6,995 bases of DNA from an uncultured Clostridia bacterium (GTDB taxonomy: Bacteria; Bacillota; Clostridia; Oscillospirales; Oscillospiraceae). Where the stretch lies: assembly GCA_947176425.1 (NCBI GenBank), contig CAMWQV010000107.1, positions 1-6,995 on the forward strand, written 5' to 3'. The position numbers and the translations under genes were made by a program. Positions within the stretch are counted from its first letter, which is position 1, and the number at the start of each line of letters is the position of its first letter. A model generated the notes under the pieces. It had not been told where the DNA came from and searched no databases. It worked only from the letters and a program-made list of their open reading frames with translations. Below are positions 1 to 6,009 of the stretch, piece by piece.

Positions 1-23
1 GATAAAAAATTTCTAAAAAAGAC

Positions 24-52
24 TTGCATCATTTCTGTAACTATGCTATAAT
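24..52 (+). promoter_or_regulatory. Sigma-A type promoter of the bgl operon
   Basis: The -10 box TATAAT at 47-52 is a perfect match and is preceded by TGC (44-46), an extended -10 element. TTGCAT at 24-29 serves as a partial -35 box (the TTG matches) with a spacer of exactly 17 bp. Transcription would start near A59 or A60, which puts the RAT hairpin about 18 nt into the transcript. No convincing catabolite-repression (cre) site is visible around it. The promoter lies in very AT-rich DNA (1-60). The call rests on sequence match only. Confidence 0.8.
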
Positions 53-76
53 TTAATCAATTCAATAAGGAACGGA

Positions 77-105
77 AGACTGTTACTGGTAATGCAGGCA
101 AGATC
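77..105 (+). promoter_or_regulatory. RAT ribonucleic antiterminator (LicT/BglG binding site)
   Basis: This 29-nt element follows the LicT/BglG RAT consensus closely, with the invariant blocks TGTTACTG (81-88) and GCAGGCAA (94-101) around a short loop. Such a hairpin is bound and stabilised by the CAT domain dimer of a LicT/BglG protein, which keeps the overlapping terminator from forming. The 3' half (100-105) is shared with the 5' arm of the terminator stem at 100-107, so the two folds exclude each other. The cognate regulator is encoded in the same operon (3670-4533). Compared with the usual GG...CC base, the outermost pair here is A77/C105 and the next is a G78-U104 wobble, so the base of the stem is weak. 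Confidence 0.92.
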
Positions 106-163
106 GGATGTAAGATTAGCTGGTATGAATATATCATATCGGTATTCTTCGCCGGTCTTTTTT
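100..163 (+). terminator. Conditional intrinsic terminator in the bgl leader
   Basis: The arm 100-107 (AAGATCGG) pairs with 152-159 (CCGGTCTT), giving 8 pairs including one G-U, and U160-U163 continues the U run. A second small hairpin (122-128 with 134-140, 5-nt loop) sits inside the large loop and brings the arms together. The 5' arm overlaps the RAT, as in bgl, lic and sac leaders. The expected default is therefore early termination, with read-through when the antiterminator protein holds the RAT. Confidence 0.85.
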
Positions 164-222
164 GTTCCTTATTTTCCGATGTTTTGGCCAGAACAGACGA
201 AAGCAAATTCCCAAATATATTT

Positions 223-230
223 GAGGAGGG
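223..230 (+). promoter_or_regulatory. Ribosome binding site that fixes the PTS gene start
   Basis: GAGGAGGG lies 5 nt before the ATG at 236. This settles the start. The reading frame is open from an earlier ATG at 92, but that codon lies inside the RAT, has no ribosome site, and the 48 codons after it cover the terminator and do not resemble any EIIB N-terminus. Confidence 0.9.
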
Positions 231-235
231 TATTT

Positions 236-2152
236 ATGGACTACAAGAAAATTGCCGGTGACATTATCCAGCACGTTGGCGGTAAGGAAAACATTAAGGG
301 CATGACCCACTGTTTTACCAGGCTCCGCTTCGTACTGAACGACGGCAAGAAAGCAAACAAAGCCGTTGTGGAGCGGCTGGAGGGCGTGATCTCCGTTGTG
401 ATTGCAGGCGGTCAGTTTCAGGTCGTCTGTGGGAACAAGGTGACGAAAATCTACGATGCTGCAGTAGAACTTTTAGGCGGCGAAATCGGTGAAGGCGGCG
501 CGGGCGACGCACCGGCGGAAAAGCAGAGTATCGGCAATGTGATTATTCAAAAATTAGGCGAGATATTTACGCCGCTGGTTCCGGCTATCGCAGCGGCTGG
601 CCTGATTAAGGGCCTGCTGGCGGCTGCGGCAAAAATTCCCGGCTTCGACGCGACCAACAGCACCTATGTTATCATGAACACCGCAAGCAACATTATTTTC
701 TACTATATGCCCCTTTTCCTGGCGTATACGACTGCAAAGGCGCTCAAATGCAGCCCAATTATTGCTATGATGCTGGGCGGCCTAATCTGCCATCCCACCA
801 TTGACGGAATCGTGCAGGATGTGGCAACGAAGTCCTCCATATTTGGATTGCCAGTCATCAAAATGGCGTTCACTGTGGGAGAATCTACCAGGGTATTCGC
901 CTATACGGAGTCTGTCATACCGATTATATTGGGTGTCATTGTCCTGAGTTTCCTGGAGAAATTCCTGAAAAAGCATGTCCCCGAAATCCTCCAGCTGATT
1001 TTAGTACCTGGACTCTCCCTGATTATCATGGTTCCGGTGATGCTGGTGGTTGTCGGTCCTGTAGGAATTTATGTTGGCTATGCCGTCCAGTTCCTGTACA
1101 CAGCGCTTTACGGCTTCAGTCCTATCCTGGGTGGTATTATTGTCGGCGGCCTGTGGGGCGTATGCGTGATTTTCGGCGCACACCGGGCGCTTCTGCCCAT
1201 CGGTCTGAACGATGTGGCGCTGACCGGTACGAACACGCTGATGTGCTTTGCCGGTTCCGCGAACTTCGCGCAAGCCGGAGCCGCACTGGGCGTTATGGTA
1301 AAAACAAAGAGTCCGAACCTCAAACAGGTTTCAGCTTCCGCCGCGCTTTCGGCCTGGCTGGTGGGCGTCACCGAGCCTGCTGTTTACGGCTGTAACCTCC
1401 GTCTGAAAAAGCCCATGATCTGCGCGGTGATCGCCGGCGCTGCGGGCGGCGCGATCATGGGAATCGGCCGGGCGGTGAATACGGGCTTTGCCAACAACGG
1501 TATTCTGACCATCATGTCCTACTGGGGAGAAGGAACCAGCTTCGGCCAGTTCATGGCCTATATCATCGGAATCTGTACTGCCTTCTTCGGTTCAGCTGTG
1601 CTGACTTACATCGTGGGCTTTGAGGACGATCCGGTCGCTGCACCGGCTCCCGCGCAGACGGCTCCCGCACCTGTGACGCCGGTTACGACGGTCTCCGGCG
1701 ACAGCACAATCGTGTCCCCTGTAAAGGGCAAGGCAATCGCGCTGTCCCAGGTGGCTGACGAGGTGTTTTCTACGGGTGTGCTGGGACAGGGATATGCTGT
1801 GATTCCGGCGGAAGGGAAAGTCGTAGCCCCCGCAGACTGCCAGATCCAGCTGATTCACGACACCAATCACGCGATTGGGCTGCTGACGGATGACGGCGTT
1901 GAGCTGCTGATCCATGTCGGCATCAATACGGTCGAACTGAACGGCACGCATTTCACCCGTGTTGCCAAGGACGGCACCCATGTTGCCAAAGGAACGACAC
2001 TGCTCACTTTTGATATTGATAAGATCAAAGCTGCCGGTTATGATACTACTGTCACGATTATTGTGACGAATACAGATGACTATTCCGATATCCGTGCCAT
2101 CACGGCTGGGCAGGCTGACAGCAGCACAAACGCTCTGGCCGTTGTCCGCTGA
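236..2152 (+). CDS. bglP: PTS beta-glucoside-type transporter, EIIBCA fusion
   Basis: This 638-residue inner-membrane permease takes phosphate from HPr and imports and phosphorylates a beta-glucoside. The domain order is B-C-A. EIIB spans about 1-85 with the phospho-cysteine C26 in GMTHCFTRLRF. EIIC spans about 105-460 with many hydrophobic segments and the motif GVTEPAVYG (E380). A Pro/Ala-rich linker covers about 466-485. EIIA spans about 490-638 with H545 and the phospho-histidine H560 in LLIHVGI. Length and architecture match BglP/BglF. The start at 236 is chosen because MDYKKIAGDIIQHVGGKENI is a typical EIIB N-terminus behind a strong ribosome site. The gene is first in the operon, directly behind the RAT switch. 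Oddities: the EIIC region around 312-330 reads FGAHRALLPIGLND, where relatives usually have His-Trp, and the EIIA site has HVGINT rather than HVGIDT. The exact sugar is therefore not certain; sucrose- or trehalose-type relatives share the layout, but the neighbours favour a beta-glucoside. Confidence 0.93.
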   Translation: MDYKKIAGDIIQHVGGKENIKGMTHCFTRLRFVLNDGKKANKAVVERLEGVISVVIAGGQFQVVCGNKVTKIYDAAVELLGGEIGEGGAGDAPAEKQSIGNVIIQKLGEIFTPLVPAIAAAGLIKGLLAAAAKIPGFDATNSTYVIMNTASNIIFYYMPLFLAYTTAKALKCSPIIAMMLGGLICHPTIDGIVQDVATKSSIFGLPVIKMAFTVGESTRVFAYTESVIPIILGVIVLSFLEKFLKKHVPEILQLILVPGLSLIIMVPVMLVVVGPVGIYVGYAVQFLYTALYGFSPILGGIIVGGLWGVCVIFGAHRALLPIGLNDVALTGTNTLMCFAGSANFAQAGAALGVMVKTKSPNLKQVSASAALSAWLVGVTEPAVYGCNLRLKKPMICAVIAGAAGGAIMGIGRAVNTGFANNGILTIMSYWGEGTSFGQFMAYIIGICTAFFGSAVLTYIVGFEDDPVAAPAPAQTAPAPVTPVTTVSGDSTIVSPVKGKAIALSQVADEVFSTGVLGQGYAVIPAEGKVVAPADCQIQLIHDTNHAIGLLTDDGVELLIHVGINTVELNGTHFTRVAKDGTHVAKGTTLLTFDIDKIKAAGYDTTVTIIVTNTDDYSDIRAITAGQADSSTNALAVVR

Positions 2153-2178
2153 ACATACTAATCTGATAGGAGGCTGCT

Positions 2179-3594
2179 ATGAAACAGAGATTTCCTGAAA
2201 ATTTCCTTTGGGGTGCATCCTCGTCCGCTTTTCAAATCGAAGGCGGCTGGGACGAGGACGGAAAAGGCAAAACCGTTGCCGACTTCAATTCCTTCAAGCG
2301 CTCGGACAAACAGGCCGACAGCAAGGTGGCCAGCGACTTCTATCACCGCTGGAAAGAAGATATCGCCATGATGAAGGAGCTGGGAATGCGGATTTACCGT
2401 TTTTCCCTCTCTTGGGCCAGGATTGTTCCGGACGGTGACGGCGAGGTCAATCAAGCTGGCATCGACTTCTATAACAAAGTAATCGACGAACTGCTTGCCA
2501 ACGATATCCAGCCCTTTGTCACGCTCTATCACTTCGATCTGCCTTATGCTCTGGTGGAAAAATACAACGGCTGGGAGTGCCGGGACTGCGCGTTTGCTTT
2601 TGAACGCTATGCGCGGGTGTGCTTTGAAGCGTTCGGAGACCGTGTCAAATACTGGCAGGTCATCAATGAGCAGAACCTGATGATCCGTGTCAATGAGCGT
2701 ATGAATATCTATGTGGATGATTTGTGGGAGGCCGACAGGATCCGTGCGCAGATGGACTACCATATGTTCCTGGGCCACGCTCTGGCTGTTAACGCCTGCC
2801 ATGAGCTGGTGGAAGGCGGAAAGGTCGGTCCGGCGGTTTCCTCTACCTGCACCTATCCGCTGACCAACAAGCCGGAGGACGTCTGGGCGGCGAAAATGAA
2901 CGACTGGTTCAAAACGAACTACTGTCTGGAAATGCACATCAACGGCGAATATCCTGGATATTATATGCGCTATCTGAGGGAGCGCAATATCGTTCCAAAG
3001 ATGGAGCCGGAGGACGCGGCGATTCTGAAAAGCGCGAAGATCGACTATATTGCGCTGAACTACTACCGGACCCTCTGCGCCAGCTACCTGCCAGCCTCGC
3101 AGGAGCATCCGGTCGGCGAACGGGTCTACCGGGGCAACGAGGTTGACTTTGACCAGTACGGCTACTGCCGGGACGAGAAAAATACCAATCTTGCGGCCAG
3201 CGAATACGGCGCGCAGATCGACCCAATGGGCCTGCGCATCGTACTGAACGAGTACTACCGCCGCTATCACCTCCCCATGCTCATCACGGAAAACGGCCTG
3301 GGAATGGCAGACGTGCTGACGGAGGACGGCAAGGTACATGACCCCTACCGCATCGACTATATCCGCAGCCATATCCAAGCCTGTGCGGACGCAATTGAGG
3401 ACGGCGTGGAGCTGATGGGTTACAGTCCCTGGTCCGTTATGGATCTCCTCAGCTCCCATCAGGGCTTCCGGAAACGCTACGGCTTCATCTATGTGGATCG
3501 GGACGATTTCGACGTGAAGCAGCTCCGGCGTGTCAGGAAGGACAGCTTTTATTGGTATCAGCGTGTCATTGAAACAAACGGCGTAGAACTGTAA
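2179..3594 (+). CDS. GH1 6-phospho-beta-glucosidase
   Basis: This 471-residue cytoplasmic enzyme of glycoside hydrolase family 1 should split the phosphorylated beta-glucoside from the PTS into glucose 6-phosphate and an aglycone. The N-terminal GH1 signature FLWGASSSAFQIEG is at 9-22, the acid/base glutamate is E164 (VINEQN) and the nucleophile is E371 (LITENG). S425, K432 and Y434 (KRYGFIYVD) keep the Ser-x6-Lys-x-Tyr spacing of the sugar-phosphate loop known from 6-phospho-glycosidases. The residue after that Ser is S426, not the Trp of 6-phospho-beta-galactosidases, which favours the gluco form. No signal peptide is seen. AGGAGG at 2168-2173 lies 5 nt before the ATG, and the gene is 26 bp behind the PTS gene. 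It ends in tandem stops (TAATAA). NEQ in place of the common NEP/NEI is unusual but seems to mark a subfamily; the preferred aglycone is unknown. Confidence 0.93.
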   Translation: MKQRFPENFLWGASSSAFQIEGGWDEDGKGKTVADFNSFKRSDKQADSKVASDFYHRWKEDIAMMKELGMRIYRFSLSWARIVPDGDGEVNQAGIDFYNKVIDELLANDIQPFVTLYHFDLPYALVEKYNGWECRDCAFAFERYARVCFEAFGDRVKYWQVINEQNLMIRVNERMNIYVDDLWEADRIRAQMDYHMFLGHALAVNACHELVEGGKVGPAVSSTCTYPLTNKPEDVWAAKMNDWFKTNYCLEMHINGEYPGYYMRYLRERNIVPKMEPEDAAILKSAKIDYIALNYYRTLCASYLPASQEHPVGERVYRGNEVDFDQYGYCRDEKNTNLAASEYGAQIDPMGLRIVLNEYYRRYHLPMLITENGLGMADVLTEDGKVHDPYRIDYIRSHIQACADAIEDGVELMGYSPWSVMDLLSSHQGFRKRYGFIYVDRDDFDVKQLRRVRKDSFYWYQRVIETNGVEL

Positions 3595-3602
3595 TAACAT
3601 CC

Positions 3603-3636
3603 TGGGAGGGAAATGGCCTGCGCCCTTTCCCTCTTA
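3603..3636 (+). other. Intercistronic hairpin between the glucosidase and licT genes
   Basis: GAGGGAAA (3606-3613) pairs perfectly with TTTCCCTC (3626-3633). It can extend outward by two G-U pairs and one U-A pair, and inward past one mismatch to GGC/GCC around a CUGC loop. Only two T residues follow before TAGG, so it lacks the U run of an intrinsic terminator. It may be a weak attenuator or an RNA processing/stability element that sets the ratio of enzyme to regulator. That role is inferred. Confidence 0.55.
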
Positions 3637-3669
3637 GGACTATCGTGTTGAGGATGAGAGGGTGAGTGA

Positions 3670-4533
3670 GTGCGTGTCATAAAAGTATTAAACACTTCGG
3701 TAGTGCTGGCTTTGGACAACAACGGCATGGAAGTGGTGCTGATGGGAAAGGGAATTGGATTCCACAAGTCCATAGGGACTGTATTGGATGACAGCGACGT
3801 GGAAAAGGTCTTTATACTCAAGGACCGTTCTATTGCGAAAAATATCATACGCCTTTCCGCCGAGATCGACGCAGACATCTTTGAAGTTGTCAAAGAAGCC
3901 ATAGACTACGCACAGGAAAAGCATCAAATGTGCTTGATGGAACATATTTATCTGGCACTGACAGATCACTTGGCCTTCGCGGTACAGCGCGTAAAAACTG
4001 GAATCCAGCTGCCAGAATTGTACCCGCTTGAAATCCGCTGGCGTAATCCGGATGAATTCAATATTGCGCTGCACACGATAGAGCTGGTGAAAGAAAAAAC
4101 CGGGACAGAACTTCCAGAAGAGGAAGTAGCTAATATTGCTTATCACTTCATCAACGCACAAAAGGAACATCCCCAAAATTCAAATAATCTTCAGATTGGA
4201 CGAATCGTAAACAGCGCACTTGACATTGTCAAATATACTTTTAATGTCTCATATGACAAAGAAAGCATATCGTACAGTCGGTTTTGTACGCATTTGCAGG
4301 CATTTGCACAGCGCCTGATATTAGAGCAGCAGGCGTCGGAAGACGGCATGGGCTTTCTATATGACGAAGTGGCAAAAACCTGTCCGGAGGAACTGGCCTG
4401 CGCCAAAAAGATTTCACAGTATGTGCAGATGAAGTTCAACAAAGAATTGAGCAGGCAAGAACTTTTGTATCTTACGATCCATATCCACAGGATTTTAGAG
4501 GATCGCCCTTCACAGCAGAAAGGAAATGATTGA
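3670..4533 (+). CDS. licT: LicT/BglG-family transcription antiterminator
   Basis: This 287-residue RNA-binding regulator is expected to bind the RAT at 77-105 and let transcription pass the leader terminator. Residues 1-55 are the CAT RNA-binding domain (MRVIKVLNTSVVLAL, then VLMGKGIGFHK). PRD1 covers about 65-170 and PRD2 about 171-280. The regulatory histidines line up with LicT: H100 (LTDH) and H159 (AYHF) in PRD1, H208 (CTHLQAF) and H271 (LTIHIHRI) in PRD2. In the family, the transporter EII phosphorylates PRD1 to switch the protein off when sugar is absent, and HPr phosphorylates PRD2 to activate it. The start is GTG with GGTGA (3661-3665) 4 nt upstream; it gives the usual CAT N-terminus. 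No own promoter or RAT is visible in the 75-bp gap before it, so it appears to be made from the operon it controls. The gene looks AT-richer than the two before it. The family call is firm; the pairing with this RAT is strong inference. Confidence 0.95.
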   Translation: MRVIKVLNTSVVLALDNNGMEVVLMGKGIGFHKSIGTVLDDSDVEKVFILKDRSIAKNIIRLSAEIDADIFEVVKEAIDYAQEKHQMCLMEHIYLALTDHLAFAVQRVKTGIQLPELYPLEIRWRNPDEFNIALHTIELVKEKTGTELPEEEVANIAYHFINAQKEHPQNSNNLQIGRIVNSALDIVKYTFNVSYDKESISYSRFCTHLQAFAQRLILEQQASEDGMGFLYDEVAKTCPEELACAKKISQYVQMKFNKELSRQELLYLTIHIHRILEDRPSQQKGND

Positions 4534-4536
4534 ATC

Positions 4537-6009
4537 GTGAAGCATATTTTAGTGATTGATGTAGGAACCTCCAGTATGCGCGGCATTTTGTTTGATGAAC
4601 AGGGCCGCGGCGTCAAAACAGTGCAGCATCAATACCAAGTTCTCTATTTAAGCGGCGGCAGGGCGGAACAGAACCCGGCAGATTGGAAGGATGCCCTGTA
4701 TGCGATCCTGCGGGACCTGTCTGCCTACGCAAAAGAACATAGTCTCTCTATTGATGCAGTTTCTCTGACCGCTCAACGTTCCTCGGTCATTCCTGTAGAC
4801 CGTAGCGGTACGCCTCTGCGTCCCGCAATCATGTGGCTGGATAAAAGAAACGCAGCTGTTTGCGATGAACTGAAACCACATGAGGATAAAATATTCCGTA
4901 TCACTGGGGCCAGATTAAATACGGTTTTTTCCGGCGGAAGGATGACCTGGATCAAGCAAAATGAGCCGGAGATTTATCAGGCAGCTTATAAACTTATGAC
5001 CATCGCAGATTATCTGGCTTGGTTGGTCACAGGCGAATTCAAAACAGACCACACATATGGCAGCCGTTCCATGCTGATGAATATCCGTACTCGTTGCTGG
5101 GACGCGGATATGCTGCATTTGTTTTCGATAGACGAAGAAAAACTATGTGAACTGGTCGCTCCCAGCACAGTCCTGGGATATTCTTTACAGCAGGTGGAAA
5201 AGTTGACAGGACTTCCGGCGGGAATACCATTTATCTCTGCTGGAGGTGATCAACAGTGTGCGGCTCTGGGACTTGGGGTAATCAATGATGGAGATATGGA
5301 AATTACTGCTGGAACAGGAGCTTTTCTGCTGGCTGCTGCAAGTGAGATTCCTGAAGAAATCCGTCCAGACGTAATCTGCGGAGCGCACGCAGTTCCCGGT
5401 AAATATGTCCTAGAGACCAGTATGCTGACCTGCGCATCTTTGTTCGACTGGTTTCACAATCAGTTTTACCAGGAGACTGGTTCCTCCTATAAAAAGATAG
5501 ATGGAGAAATTGCGGACAGTTCAGCTGGAGCAGGTGGCTGTATGGTGCTGCCTTATTTTCAGGGACGCGGCTCTCCGGACTGGAACAATAAGGCAACCGG
5601 CAGTTTTTTGAATTTGACGTTAAACACAAAACGCGCAGATATGGCCCGTGCTGTTTTGGAATCAATTGCGATGGAAGCCGCAAATAATCTTGAACTGTTG
5701 GAACATTATGTCGGAAAGGCTGGCGCAATTTACGTCAGCGGGGGCCTGACAAATTCAGATGAGTTTAACCGGATACAAGCCAGCGCCTATCAGCAGGCTG
5801 TCCTGAAAAGCAATAATGCAGAGCAGACTGCTTTGGGTGCATGGGCTAGTGCTGCTGTTGCAATGGGACTTTTCTCAAACCTAGAAACAGCTTTACAATA
5901 TGCAAAGCTGGCGGACAATATCACCACCTATTCACCAAATATGGAATGGGCAGCGATATATTCGGAAAAACGTGCCGAAATGAATAGGGCTTATAGAACT
6001 TTATATTGA
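4537..6009 (+). CDS. FGGY-family carbohydrate kinase, substrate unresolved
   Basis: This 490-residue cytoplasmic ATP-dependent kinase belongs to the FGGY family (xylulokinase, glycerol kinase, AI-2 kinase). The N-terminal actin-like fold starts with the phosphate motif VIDVGTSSMRG (6-16). TAQR is at 78-81, the likely catalytic base is D238 in AGGDQQCAALG, AGTGAF is at 258-263, and the C-terminal nucleotide motif YVSGGLTNSDEF is at 399-410. The length is normal. GGDQQ recalls glycerol kinase, while the stretch around HAVPG (284-288) recalls LsrK/XylB-like members, so motifs do not settle the substrate. The start is GTG, 3 nt after the licT stop and in the same frame. The only ribosome site seen is AAGGA at 4520-4524, 12 nt away, so coupled re-initiation after licT is likely. 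In the operon it could phosphorylate the aglycone left by the GH1 enzyme. Its 3' end overlaps the convergent VWA reading frame by 89 bp. Confidence 0.9.
   Translation: MKHILVIDVGTSSMRGILFDEQGRGVKTVQHQYQVLYLSGGRAEQNPADWKDALYAILRDLSAYAKEHSLSIDAVSLTAQRSSVIPVDRSGTPLRPAIMWLDKRNAAVCDELKPHEDKIFRITGARLNTVFSGGRMTWIKQNEPEIYQAAYKLMTIADYLAWLVTGEFKTDHTYGSRSMLMNIRTRCWDADMLHLFSIDEEKLCELVAPSTVLGYSLQQVEKLTGLPAGIPFISAGGDQQCAALGLGVINDGDMEITAGTGAFLLAAASEIPEEIRPDVICGAHAVPGKYVLETSMLTCASLFDWFHNQFYQETGSSYKKIDGEIADSSAGAGGCMVLPYFQGRGSPDWNNKATGSFLNLTLNTKRADMARAVLESIAMEAANNLELLEHYVGKAGAIYVSGGLTNSDEFNRIQASAYQQAVLKSNNAEQTALGAWASAAVAMGLFSNLETALQYAKLADNITTYSPNMEWAAIYSEKRAEMNRAYRTLY

Larger units (their letters stand above)
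64..173 (+). repeat. Long-range inverted repeat enclosing the RAT/terminator switch
   Basis: AATAAGGAAC at 64-73 is the exact reverse complement of GTTCCTTATT at 164-173. With G-U pairs the helix could continue to 79/158, for about 16 pairs, and would then take up the terminator's U tract and part of its 3' arm. The left arm starts about 5 nt from the predicted transcript start and the right arm follows the terminator directly. It could form only in transcripts that have passed the terminator. A role in protecting the 5' end of the read-through mRNA or blocking terminator refolding is inference. Confidence 0.6.

Noticed and set aside
1..60. Remnant of the missing VWA tail or of a preceding gene at the left edge
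   Set aside because: Reading the minus strand of 1-60 in the frames I tried gave nothing like the family tail; the stretch is AT-rich promoter DNA.
92..235. Longer start for the PTS gene at the ATG at 92
   Set aside because: The ATG is inside the RAT, has no ribosome site, and the extra 48 codons cover the terminator; the ATG at 236 has a strong ribosome site and the family N-terminus.
1001..1371. Minus-strand frames inside the PTS gene
   Set aside because: They lie wholly inside the EIIC coding region, their products are Arg/Pro/His-rich and unlike known proteins, and they are explained by codon bias of the sense gene.
2158..3600. 480-codon open frame on the minus strand across the whole glucosidase gene
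   Set aside because: Its frame is a shadow of a GC-rich gene with clear GH1 catalytic motifs on the plus strand. The antisense product has no recognisable domain and no ribosome site seen.
3603..3640. Intrinsic terminator after the glucosidase gene
   Set aside because: The hairpin is good but no U run follows it (CTCTTAGG), and licT has no promoter of its own visible, so a full stop here is unlikely.
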